In this document: positions 56,615 to 64,000 of the stretch, one piece after another
Position numbering within the stretch: position 1 is the first letter of the stretch
Layout: each line of letters starts with the position of its first letter
Origin: Thermococcus cleftensis
Lineage (GTDB): Archaea > Methanobacteriota_B > Thermococci > Thermococcales > Thermococcaceae
Length of the DNA stretch: 64,000 bases
Assembly: GCF_000265525.1 (NCBI RefSeq)
Contig: NC_018015.1
Span: forward strand, 310,001 to 374,000
Reading direction: 5' to 3'
Translations under genes and position numbers: made by a program
Notes under the pieces: model-generated
Told to the model about the DNA's origin: nothing
Seen by the model: only the letters and a program-made list of their open reading frames with translations
Database searches by the model: none

Positions 56615-57265
56615 ATGGCCTTTGACAGGCAGAAACTCGTGGAAGCGGTGAAGGAGGCGAAGGCCCGGGCTAAGCCGCGCAACTTCACACAGACCGTCGA
56701 GATGGCAGTCAACCTCAAGGATATAGACCTCCGCAAGCCGGAGAACAGGTTCAAGCTTGAGGTTGTGCTGCCCCACGGTCGTGGGAAGGAGCCCAAAATC
56801 GCGGTCATCGCTGATGGTGCCGTTGCCGAGGCGGCTAAAAAGCTCGGGCTTGATGTGATTAGTGGAGAGCAGCTTGAAGAGCTCGCGAAGAGCCCAAGGC
56901 AGGCAAGGAAGCTGGCGAAGAACTACGACTTTTTCATTGCCGCAGCGCCGCTGATGCCAAAGATCGGTAGGTACCTCGGTAGGTACCTCGGTCCAAGGAA
57001 CAAGATGCCCCAGGTCGTTCCGCCGACGATGACCAACCTCGAGCCGATAGTGAACAAGCTCAAGAAGACCGTCAGGATACAGCTCAAGAACAACCCCGTC
57101 GTTCACGCCAGGATAGGCACCGAGGACATGGACGATGAGAAGCTCGCCGAGAACGCCGAGGCCGTTCTCAACGCCATACTCAACAAGCTGGAGCGCGGCG
57201 AGAACCAAGTGAAGTCAGTGTACATCAAGACCACGATGGGACCGGCAGTTAAGGTGGAGAGGTGA
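56615..57265 (+). CDS. rpl1p: 50S ribosomal protein L1
   Basis: 216 residues of the L1 stalk. The motif [22 protein letters not shown] near residues 115-140 is the rRNA-binding loop; the rest is two-domain L1. In other archaea, L1 represses its own operon by binding mRNA, but a matching site was not identified with confidence here. GGGAGGGCTGTAA precedes the ATG. It is first in the L1-L10-L12 operon. Confidence 0.97.
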   Translation: MAFDRQKLVEAVKEAKARAKPRNFTQTVEMAVNLKDIDLRKPENRFKLEVVLPHGRGKEPKIAVIADGAVAEAAKKLGLDVISGEQLEELAKSPRQARKLAKNYDFFIAAAPLMPKIGRYLGRYLGPRNKMPQVVPPTMTNLEPIVNKLKKTVRIQLKNNPVVHARIGTEDMDDEKLAENAEAVLNAILNKLERGENQVKSVYIKTTMGPAVKVER

Positions 57266-57270
57266 GGGAG

Positions 57271-58290
57271 ATGGCCCACGTTGCCGAGTGGAAGAAGAAG
57301 GAAGTTGAAGAGCTCGCCAAGATCATCAAGAGCTACCCAGTGATAGCGCTCGTTGATGTGGCCAACGTTCCAGCCTACCCGCTCAGCAAGATGCGTGAGA
57401 AGCTCAGGGGCAAGGCGCTCCTCAGGGTCAGCAGGAACACCCTCATCGAACTCGCCATAAAGAAGGCCGCCCAGGAGCTCAACAACCCGGATCTCGAGAA
57501 GCTCATTGACCACATTCAGGGCGGAGCCGGAATCCTCGCCACCGAGATGAACCCCTTCAAGCTCTACAAGCTCCTCGAGGAGAGCAAGACCCCGGCCCCG
57601 GCCAAGCCCGGAGCGGTGGTCCCGAGGGACGTCGTGATACCAGCCGGTCCAACTTCACTCTCGCCGGGTCCGCTCGTCGGTGAGATGCAGGCCCTCGGCA
57701 TTCCGGCGAGGATTGAGAGGGGTAAGGTCAGCATCCAGAAGGACTACACCGTCCTCAAGGCCGGAGAGGTTATAACCGACCAGCTCGCGAGAATCCTCAA
57801 CGCCCTCAGCATAGAGCCGCTTGAGGTCGGTCTCAACCTGCTCGCGGCCTACGAGGACGGAATCGTCTACACCCCGGACGTCCTGGCGATCGACGAGGAG
57901 GAGTACATCAACCTGCTCCAGCAGGCTTACATGCACGCCTTCAACCTGTCCGTGAACACCGCCTATCCGACCAGCCAGACCATCGAGGCAATCATACAGA
58001 AGGCCTTCCTCGGCGCGAAGAACGTCGCTGTGGAGGCTGGCTACGTCACCCCAGAGACCGTCGAGGACATCTTTGGCAGGGCCCTGCGCGCTGTCCTGCT
58101 CATAGCGCAGGAGCTGCCTGAGGAGCTGCTTGACGAGAAGACCAAAGAGCTTTTAAACCAACAGGCACAAATAGCCGTTGCCGCTCAGCCTCAGCAGGAA
58201 GAGAAGGTTGAGGAGGCTGAGGAAGAGGAGGAAGAAGAGGAAGCCTCCGAGGAGGACGCGCTCGCCGGACTGGGCGCGCTCTTCGGCTGA
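57271..58290 (+). CDS. rplP0: 50S ribosomal protein L10 (P0)
   Basis: 339 residues. It is the anchor of the stalk, binding 23S rRNA at the N-terminal domain ([29 protein letters not shown]) and L12 dimers by the C-terminal helices. The acidic tail ends [16 protein letters not shown], almost identical to the tail of L12, and recruits translation GTPases. ATG 57271 has GAGGTGAGGG before it; the in-frame GTG at 57262 is less likely. Confidence 0.96.
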   Translation: MAHVAEWKKKEVEELAKIIKSYPVIALVDVANVPAYPLSKMREKLRGKALLRVSRNTLIELAIKKAAQELNNPDLEKLIDHIQGGAGILATEMNPFKLYKLLEESKTPAPAKPGAVVPRDVVIPAGPTSLSPGPLVGEMQALGIPARIERGKVSIQKDYTVLKAGEVITDQLARILNALSIEPLEVGLNLLAAYEDGIVYTPDVLAIDEEEYINLLQQAYMHAFNLSVNTAYPTSQTIEAIIQKAFLGAKNVAVEAGYVTPETVEDIFGRALRAVLLIAQELPEELLDEKTKELLNQQAQIAVAAQPQQEEKVEEAEEEEEEEEASEEDALAGLGALFG

Positions 58291-58366
58291 ACTTTCCATT
58301 TCCCTCGTATCCCTGAACAACCCGTGTGAAATGAATGAAAAATGAAGATGATTGGAGGTGCGAAAA

Positions 58367-58684
58367 ATGGAGTACGTGTATGCCGCTCTGCTGCTCCACG
58401 CCGCTGGTAAGGAGATAACCGAGGAGAACCTCAAGGCCGTCCTTGAGGCCGCTGGAGTCACCCCGGACGAGGCTAGGATAAAGGCCCTCGTCGCCGCCCT
58501 TGAGGGCGTCAACATCGACGAGGTCATCGAGAAGGCCGCCATGCCGGTCGCCGCCCCTGTTGCCGTTGCCGCCGCTCCGGCCGCCGAGGGCGGTGCCGAG
58601 CAGGCCCAGGAGGAAGAGGAGGAAGAGGAAGAGGAGGCCAGCGAGGAGGAGGCCCTCGCTGGACTCGGTGCCCTCTTCGGCTGA
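58367..58684 (+). CDS. rpl12p: 50S ribosomal protein L12 (P1 type)
   Basis: 105 residues: N-terminal dimer domain [30 protein letters not shown], an Ala/Pro hinge, then an acidic hinge of Glu residues and the tail [11 protein letters not shown]. Several copies bind P0. ATG 58367 follows GGAGGTG. It is the last gene of the operon. Downstream, CGCCTTTGGGCGGAC could be a hairpin near 58702. Confidence 0.96.
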   Translation: MEYVYAALLLHAAGKEITEENLKAVLEAAGVTPDEARIKALVAALEGVNIDEVIEKAAMPVAAPVAVAAAPAAEGGAEQAQEEEEEEEEEASEEEALAGLGALFG

Positions 58685-58722
58685 ACTCCTTTCCCCTTTT
58701 GTCCGCCTTTGGGCGGACGTTT

Positions 58723-59163
58723 TCACAACTTTTCTCCACCGTTCTTGAGCATTACAATCATTCTCCAAGTCCTTCTGTACCTATCTGGGTCAAGCTTTTT
58801 CCTTAGAATCTCAATGATGACCACATAAAGAATGAAAAACACAGCAGAAACGGCCGCCTTTTCGGAAGTGCTTTCCATGTTGTTGATGGTGTTTACCCAG
58901 ATGAGACCCAAGGTTCCCATTATCACAAACTCGGCCGTCTCGTATAGGGCAACGTTTCTTGGAAGTCTTTCGAATTTTCTGAGGGCCACGCCTCCGATCA
59001 GAGTGACGAGCCCGAGCAGTCCCAAAGCTACCGTTAGTAGGTCTATTGGTTTCGCACCGTATTTCTCCACCAACATGGGATACAAGGGAAGGGCCGGTGC
59101 CAGGGCAAAGAAGCCCAGGATTGCCAGTGCACTTACAGTTAATACCACAGTGCTCCGTCTCAT
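58723..59163 (-). CDS. small membrane protein, unknown function
   Basis: 146 residues with four hydrophobic segments: TVVLTVSALAILGFFALAPAL, LLTVALGLLGLVTLIGGVAL, ETAEFVIMGTLGLIWVNTI and AAVSAVFFILYVVIIEIL. The first three loops are short, and a basic C-terminus (RKKLDPDRYRRTWR) follows. It converges with L12 with a 38-base gap. The length and spans fit none of the families I know. The gene appears AT-richer than its neighbours. Confidence 0.65.
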   Translation of the reverse strand: MRRSTVVLTVSALAILGFFALAPALPLYPMLVEKYGAKPIDLLTVALGLLGLVTLIGGVALRKFERLPRNVALYETAEFVIMGTLGLIWVNTINNMESTSEKAAVSAVFFILYVVIIEILRKKLDPDRYRRTWRMIVMLKNGGEKL

Positions 59164-59259
59164 TGTTATTCCCCCAGGTTAATATTCTGTATAGTAATCT
59201 AAAAGTTTTTCGAAAAAGACCGCAAGGTTTATGTTTGATCCTTATGAACCATCTCTGGC

Positions 59260-59335
<76 letters not shown>

Positions 59336-59707
59336 GTTCAAATTTTGGCGAAGTTTGACAAAGGCCTGGCTCTTTCCTCTTTTTGTGCAAGAGCTACTAA
59401 CTTTTGGTGAAGGAGATTTATATGTTCAAACTTTGCCAGGTTTGAGCGCGTGTTCTCTTCATCATGAAGGATCGTTTGAACTAAACATTCCTATTCATGC
59501 CACTATGGGCATATAACGCATACAACTTTGTATACAACTTTCCTCTTGCCCTTTTAGATAATTAAACCATGTTGGTCAAGCTTTTCATGCGAAAGCTTTC
59601 TGGCCTCAGAAGTGGTGGCCCTCCGCACCGCTCGGTGCCGGGCCAATCGCTCATCATCGGCCAGATTGTTTTTATATCCCCTATTTAAATTCCCAGCGGT
59701 GGTTCCT
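59336..59707. other. gene-free region between tRNA-Arg and dcd with strong stem-loop
   Basis: 372 bases without a supported gene. ATTTTGGCGAAG and AACTTTTGGTGAAGG are related AT-rich pieces near the tRNA. A nested stem, GGCCC (59617-59621) with GGGCC (59640-59644) around GCACCG-CT-CGGTGC (59625-59638), lies about 70 bases before dcd. A TATA-like TTTTTATATCC lies near 59670. Confidence 0.5.
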
Positions 59708-60178
59708 ATGATGCTTCCAGACTGGAAAATCAAAAAGGAGATACTAATCGAGCCCTTCAGCGAGAAGTCGCTCCAACCGGCAGGTTACGACCTGCGCGTT
59801 GGTAAAGAGGCATACATAGAAGGAAAACTGGTAAACATCGAAGAGGTAGGCAAGATTTCCATTCCCCCGGGGACTTACGCACTCGTCTTGACCTTGGAAA
59901 GGCTAAAGCTTCCCGACGACGTGATGGGTGATATGAAGCTCCGGAGCAGTCTGGCGAGGGAAGGCCTTCTCGGCTCTTTCGCATGGGTCGATCCCGGCTG
60001 GGACGGCAACCTCACTCTCGGCCTCTACAATGCCTCTGACGAGCCGGTTGAGCTTTCCTACGGCGAACGCTTCGTCCAGATAGCCTTCATCAGGCTGGAG
60101 GGGCCGGCCAAAAATCCATATCGGGGGAACTACCAGGGAAGCCAGCATCTTGCACTCTCAAAGAGAAAGCAGGGATAA
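59708..60178 (+). CDS. dcd: dCTP deaminase
   Basis: 156 residues of the dUTPase/dCTP deaminase family. It turns dCTP into dUTP for dTMP synthesis; some archaeal forms also cleave dUTP. Conserved parts are LQPAGYDLRVG, the catalytic Glu/Arg region KLRSSLAREGLLGSFAWVDPGWDGNLTLGLYN, and SYGERFVQIAFIRLE. Two ATGs (59708, 59711) follow GGTGGTTCCT; either may be used. The C-terminus ends NYQGSQHLALSKRK. Confidence 0.93.
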   Translation: MMLPDWKIKKEILIEPFSEKSLQPAGYDLRVGKEAYIEGKLVNIEEVGKISIPPGTYALVLTLERLKLPDDVMGDMKLRSSLAREGLLGSFAWVDPGWDGNLTLGLYNASDEPVELSYGERFVQIAFIRLEGPAKNPYRGNYQGSQHLALSKRKQG

Positions 60179-60513
60179 TCCCTCAGTCTCCTTCTTTTTG
60201 TCGTGGGTGCTCTCCAATGGCCGCGGAAAACAAGTCAGAAAATCCTGGGGGAGGTTCTAAAAGCAGGCCCCACGATTACCGGGTTATAGCCAATGGAAGG
60301 CACCATCTGGGTGGGGGCTTCTATTGAAGACCCAGCCCGTGACAGGTTACCTATTCTCGTGAACCTTCATGAAAATATTGATATAGCCCAGTCGATTGTA
60401 CTCAACGGCGCACTTGCTCTCTAACCGATGCAGAAAGCCCCGTTTACCGAAAGGTTTATATACCTCCAATTCCAAAAAAAAATACCGAAGAACCCTTTAT
60501 GGAGGTGTTGTGA
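60179..60513. promoter_or_regulatory. region before histone gene: TATA box and possible relic
   Basis: 335 bases. The box TTTATATA (60455-60462) lies about 52 bases before the histone ATG, with GGAGGTG at 60501-60507. A 43-codon frame at 60293-60424 begins MEGTIWVGASIEDPARDRLP. It has an unconvincing start and no strong ribosome binding site, so it is listed here as a possible relic rather than a gene. Confidence 0.5.
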
Positions 60514-60717
60514 ATGGCCGAGCTTCCGATTGCCCCGATTGACAGGCTTATAAGGAAGGCCGGCGCCGAGAGGGTCAGCGAGGATGCCGCCAAGGTTCTC
60601 GCCGAGTACCTCGAGGAGTACGCCATTGAGCTCGCCAAGAAGGCCAACGACTTCGCCAGGCACGCCGGCAGAAAGACCGTCAAGGCCGAGGACATCAAGC
60701 TTGCCATCAAGGCCTGA
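60514..60717 (+). CDS. archaeal histone
   Basis: 67 residues of the HMf/HPk family: [44 protein letters not shown] then [20 protein letters not shown]. The minimal histone fold (helix-strand-helix) has no tails. Dimers wrap DNA into chromatin with TrmBL2 as the rival coating. GGAGGTG precedes the ATG, and a strong TATA lies 52 bases before it, fitting a highly expressed gene. Confidence 0.97.
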   Translation: MAELPIAPIDRLIRKAGAERVSEDAAKVLAEYLEEYAIELAKKANDFARHAGRKTVKAEDIKLAIKA

Positions 60718-60786
60718 AGGCCTTTTTGGCTTTTCTACTCATTTCTACACCGTTAGCGTTTTAAGTTCCTTATCCAGGCTTCAACC

Positions 60787-62061
60787 ATGCCCGAGATAGC
60801 CGTCCGAATGACGAAGCGCAACCACAATGCCTTCGTTCACCTATTGGGCGCCCTGGAGAGCCAGGGATACGACCTAGAAAAGTTACTGATAACCAAGGAC
60901 TTCAGCGAGATACTGAAGGCCCGGCCCAAGGTGGTTCTCTACTCCTTCTTCACTGAGGAGATATGGGGAAACCTGCCCGAGGAGATTAAACTACTGAAGG
61001 AGGGAGGCTCGCTCCTGATAGCCGGCGGTTATCATGCTATAGCGATGCCCAAACATACGCTCAATCAGCTCGGGTTTGACATAGCAGTTATCGGTGAAGG
61101 TGAAGAGGTAATCTACCAGCTCCTGACGGCCCTTGAGCGTAGCGGATACAGGATAACCAGAGACCTACTCTCAATCCCGGGGCTGGCGTTCTACCTCAAC
61201 GGTGAGTTCGTCTTTACAGGTTTTGCGAAGGTGGAGGACTTCTGGCGTTTTCCCCCGTACCCAGAGAGTGTTCGGCTCATATCTCCGATAGAGATAACGC
61301 GCGGCTGCCCTTTCGGCTGCTACTACTGCCAGACGCCTTACATCAAGGGGCTCAGAATGAGGCACCGGCCAATAGATCAGATTGTGAAGTACTCGAGGAG
61401 AATGAAGGACATGCGCTATATAACCCCCAACGCCTTCGCCTATGGCTCACCCGGGGCGATACTCAAGCTCAGCAAGCTCGAGGCCCTCCTCAAGGCCCTT
61501 CAGCCCCTCAGGAAAGAGGGTAGGAGGCTCTTCTACGGCACCTTCCCGAGCGAGGTTCGACCCGAGTTCGTTTTACCGGAGACGCTTGAGCTCCTCATTG
61601 ACTACGCCGACAACAGGAGGTTAGCTATAGGCGCTCAAAGCGGCGACGATGCCATGCTCAAGGCCATGCACAGGCTCCATCGGGTGGAGCACGTCCGGAG
61701 GGCGGTTGAGTACATGCTCGAGTATGGTTTTGAACCGGTCGTTGATTTCATCGTGGGCCTGCCGAACGAGAGCAAGGAGAGCCAGAAAAAGAGCATCGAG
61801 CTTATGAGGTGGATAATGAGAAAGGGTGGAAAGGTCCGCGCCCATTACTTTATGCCCCTCCCAGGAACCCCCTGGGCACGCTGTAAGCCAAGTCCGCTGA
61901 GTGAGGAGATGAGAAGGTTCCTGGGGAGAATGGCCGCAAAGGGTAAGATCGAGGGGTCATGGGGCAAGCAGATCGAGCTCTCGCAGAGGCTCCAGAGGCT
62001 GATGGAGGAGTTCTACGAGGAGCCAATGAGCCACACGGTGCCCGTTAGGGACGTCTGCTGA
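60787..62061 (+). CDS. B12-binding-domain radical SAM protein (MJ1487 family)
   Basis: 424 residues. The first 130 residues are a cobalamin-binding-like domain (KVVLYSFFTEEIWGNLPEEIKLLKEGGSLLIAGGYHAIAMP...) without the classic DxHxxG. The radical SAM cluster is RGCPFGCYYCQTPY (CxxxCxxC), followed by VVDFIVGLPNESKESQ. It fits the TIGR04013-type archaeal group. The substrate is not known. It starts ATG 60787 with a modest GCTTCAACC before it. The region between it and the histone has only a short gap. Confidence 0.87.
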   Translation: MPEIAVRMTKRNHNAFVHLLGALESQGYDLEKLLITKDFSEILKARPKVVLYSFFTEEIWGNLPEEIKLLKEGGSLLIAGGYHAIAMPKHTLNQLGFDIAVIGEGEEVIYQLLTALERSGYRITRDLLSIPGLAFYLNGEFVFTGFAKVEDFWRFPPYPESVRLISPIEITRGCPFGCYYCQTPYIKGLRMRHRPIDQIVKYSRRMKDMRYITPNAFAYGSPGAILKLSKLEALLKALQPLRKEGRRLFYGTFPSEVRPEFVLPETLELLIDYADNRRLAIGAQSGDDAMLKAMHRLHRVEHVRRAVEYMLEYGFEPVVDFIVGLPNESKESQKKSIELMRWIMRKGGKVRAHYFMPLPGTPWARCKPSPLSEEMRRFLGRMAAKGKIEGSWGKQIELSQRLQRLMEEFYEEPMSHTVPVRDVC

Positions 62062-62184
62062 GTACATTTTTCTTTTGGAGCCTCGCCCCTCACGGCAGGG
62101 AGGAGGTCAGTATGAACATAAACGTGTCAAAGAGCCTCCAATAAGCTTATAACCTCGTTGTTTCGTTATCCAACCGACGGCGAA

Positions 62185-62586
62185 ATGTACGCCGAAAACT
62201 ATAAAAGATTCCTGGAGCTTATAGACAAACTGCGAGAGTTTGAGGGTGCCCTCATCGTCGAGGGCATGCGAGACGAGGTGGCTCTGAGGAATCTGGGGGT
62301 CAGGGCGGAGATAATAAGACTCTCCCGCCTGCCTCTGGCGGAGGTCGCGCTCATCGCGTCATCACATAAAGAGGTCATCATACTTACCGACTTCGACAGA
62401 AAGGGCGAAGAACTCGCGAGAAAGCTCCTCCGATATCTGGAGGGCTACCCCTGCAGGGTCGATACAGAGACGCGCAGGGAGCTCAAGAGAATAGCGAAGA
62501 AGGACATTAAAGGTATCGAGGATCTCTACAGCCTGTACATCAAGATCGTCTCCGTTTCTGACCCCCTGGCGGAGGGGATTCGATGA
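62185..62586 (+). CDS. small Toprim-domain protein (UPF0292-like)
   Basis: 133 residues. The Toprim signature is clear: GALIVEGMRDEVALRNLG (conserved Glu) and VIILTDFDRKGEELARKL (DxD). It is a small, single-domain archaeal Toprim protein of the UPF0292 type, like the ribonuclease M5 and DnaG-type folds. Function is unknown, but the tight link to dnaG suggests replication or RNA processing. ATG 62185 is preceded by a short leader from a CTTATAA box near 62146. A TTG frame start at 62158 is less likely. Confidence 0.85.
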   Translation: MYAENYKRFLELIDKLREFEGALIVEGMRDEVALRNLGVRAEIIRLSRLPLAEVALIASSHKEVIILTDFDRKGEELARKLLRYLEGYPCRVDTETRRELKRIAKKDIKGIEDLYSLYIKIVSVSDPLAEGIR

Positions 62587-62660
62587 AGAGGAAGAAGACC
62601 GTGCTTCACCACATTTTGGCCGAGAAGCAGAAGTTTGAAAAACGAAAAGAGGGTGGTGGT

Positions 62661-63974
62661 ATGTCAGCCAAAGATGAGTTTGGAACTACCAAATACGTTA
62701 TCTATGCAGAGTTTGAGGCTAACGGCATTGTTGAAAGGCCCGATGTCGTTGGGGCCATTTTCGGGCAGACAGAAGGTCTTCTAGGTGACGATCTAGACCT
62801 TAGGGAGCTCCAGAAGACCGGAAGGATTGGAAGAATAAGGGTTGAGGTCCACACAAAGGCCGGAAAGACCTACGGAACTATAACCGTCCCCTCGAGCCTA
62901 GACAGGGTCGAGACTGCTATCCTCGCCGCTGCGCTAGAGACCATTGACCGCGTCGGCCCGGCCGAGGCCAAGATAAAGGTTCTCCGCATCGAGGACGTCC
63001 GCGCAACGAAGAGGAAGTACATCATCGAAAGGGCCAAGGAGATACTCGAGAGCCTCATGGAGCAGGAGATTCCGGAAACGCAGGAGCTAACGGAGGAGGT
63101 CAAGAAAGCCGTCCGCGCCAAGGAGCTCATAGAGTACGGTCCGGAGAAGCTTCCGGCCGGCCCGCACGTGCCGTTCTCTGACTCAATCATAGTCGTTGAA
63201 GGAAGGGCCGACGTGCTCAACCTCCTCAAGCACGGCATAAAGAACGCCATAGCCGTTGAAGGAACCTCCGTTCCAGAGACCATCATAAAGCTCAGCAAGG
63301 AGCGCATCGTTACGGCCTTCACAGACGGCGACCGCGGCGGCGAGCTCATACTCAAGGAGCTCCTCCAGGTTGCTGATGTGGACTACGTGGCTCGCGCGCC
63401 GGAGGGCAAGGAGGTCGAAGAGCTCACCAAGAAGGAAATAGTCAAGTCCCTCAGGAGCAAGGTTCCGGCGGAGCAGGTCATAACGGAGATATTCTACAAG
63501 GGCAGGAACTTCTACGAGGTCCTCAGGGAGAAGGAGAGGGCCAAGGTAAAGGAGGAGAGGAAGGAGAACAAACCCACTCCTGCGGTCGTTCCCGCACAGC
63601 CCCAGAAAGCGGAAGAGAAAAAGCCCCAGCCCGAACCCAAGAAGGAGGAACGCATAATAAAGCCCATACAGCAGCCGAAGCAGAGCGAGCTCGACGAGTT
63701 CAAGGAGTTCGTCGAGAAGGTTAAGGCCTCCAAGGAGTCCGTCGCCCTGCTCTTGGACAAGGACAAAAAGGTAATAGCCGAGATACCGGTCAGGGAAATG
63801 ACGAACCAGCTCAGGGAGCGCAAGGACGTCTACGCAGTTGTGTTCAACGGCGTCATAACCCAGCGCCTCATCGACACTGTAAGTGAGAGTGGCGTGAAGT
63901 ACCTCGTCGGCGCAAGGAAGTACAACGTCGTCAGGAGGCCAATAAACCTCAAGATAATAACCTTCGCGGAGTGA
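62661..63974 (+). CDS. dnaG: archaeal DnaG primase-like protein
   Basis: 437 residues. The Toprim domain shows IIVVEGRADVLNLLKHGIKNAIAVEGT and TAFTDGDRGGELILKELL. The N-terminal part (KYVIYAEFEANGIVERPDVVGAIFGQTEGLLGDDLDLRELQKTGR) and a Pro/Lys-rich linker (residues 320-365) fit the archaeal DnaG group, which works with the RNA exosome and has some primase activity. Two starts are plausible. ATG 62661 has GAGGGTGGTGGT upstream. ATG 62583 overlaps the previous stop as ATGA with GGAGGGG before it, which would add 26 residues. The first is preferred. Confidence 0.9.
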   Translation: MSAKDEFGTTKYVIYAEFEANGIVERPDVVGAIFGQTEGLLGDDLDLRELQKTGRIGRIRVEVHTKAGKTYGTITVPSSLDRVETAILAAALETIDRVGPAEAKIKVLRIEDVRATKRKYIIERAKEILESLMEQEIPETQELTEEVKKAVRAKELIEYGPEKLPAGPHVPFSDSIIVVEGRADVLNLLKHGIKNAIAVEGTSVPETIIKLSKERIVTAFTDGDRGGELILKELLQVADVDYVARAPEGKEVEELTKKEIVKSLRSKVPAEQVITEIFYKGRNFYEVLREKERAKVKEERKENKPTPAVVPAQPQKAEEKKPQPEPKKEERIIKPIQQPKQSELDEFKEFVEKVKASKESVALLLDKDKKVIAEIPVREMTNQLRERKDVYAVVFNGVITQRLIDTVSESGVKYLVGARKYNVVRRPINLKIITFAE

Positions 63975-64000
63975 CCCTCCGCGATCTTTTTAACTCTTCT

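Overview
The window is archaeal and fits the genus Thermococcus closely. It carries a reverse gyrase, an archaeal histone, a TrmB-like chromatin protein (TrmBL2 type), SurR next to Pdo, a fused hexulose-6-phosphate synthase/isomerase, an ADP-forming acetyl-CoA synthetase beta subunit, archaeal ribosomal proteins (S8e, L1, L10/P0, L12/P1) and tRNA genes with an encoded CCA. Promoters have archaeal BRE/TATA boxes about 25 nt before the inferred start of transcription. Ribosome binding sites are GGTG/GGAGGTG-like. Genes are densely packed with many ATGA overlaps.

Layout. Bases 1-5250 hold the end of HMG-CoA reductase, a decayed stretch, S8e, a membrane protein, CTP synthase and two small conserved proteins (DUF555, DUF357). 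Two tRNAs (Val, Ala) lie at 5.5-5.7 kb. Bases 5.8-14.2 kb hold an M20 hydrolase, GNAT and phosphoglycolate phosphatase, TruD, Pth2, a cell-surface protein, AspRS and a KH protein. Bases 14.3-17.35 kb are a tight five-gene minus-strand operon. It begins with a divergent FtsZ/tubulin-superfamily protein that keeps T1-like and T7-like elements but lacks the GGGTGTG nucleotide-binding signature; a HAD hydrolase, a 59-residue protein, a DUF4392 protein and an HD hydrolase follow. Bases 17.4-28 kb hold HPS-PHI, an arginase-fold protein, an SSSCA1-type zinc protein, TrmBL2, reverse gyrase, a SWIM protein, a DUF4139 surface protein and AcdB.

Bases 28.0-40.2 kb are a complete type I-B (Tneap/Cst, called I-G in Pyrococcus work) CRISPR-Cas locus: cas6-cst1-cst2-cas5-cas3-cas4-cas1-second cas4 on the plus strand, convergent cas2, then a leader and 39 intact repeats plus two decayed ones. 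The 5' end of cas8/cst1 has no ordinary start codon in frame. A 12-base sequence is shared between the region before cas6 and the start of cas4.

Bases 40.2-49.2 kb hold an HprK-like P-loop protein, the pdo/surR divergon with an exact SurR site, a ferredoxin plus geranylgeranyl reductase pair (membrane lipid saturation), topoisomerase I, tRNA-Pro and tRNA-Thr, a PIN-domain RNA ligase partner, a sugar-isomerase-like protein and a small pilin-like protein. Bases 49.2-53.1 kb are a TAXI-type TRAP transporter operon. Bases 53.2-58.7 kb hold dtdA, ftsZ, secE, spt5 and the L11, L1-L10-L12 ribosomal genes. The right end has tRNA-Arg, dCTP deaminase, the histone, a B12-binding-type radical SAM protein, a small Toprim protein and archaeal DnaG.

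The most interesting items are the degenerate FtsZ homologue and its operon, the odd cas8 and cas4 5' ends with their shared motif, the paired inverted repeats upstream of trmBL2, and the SurR control region.
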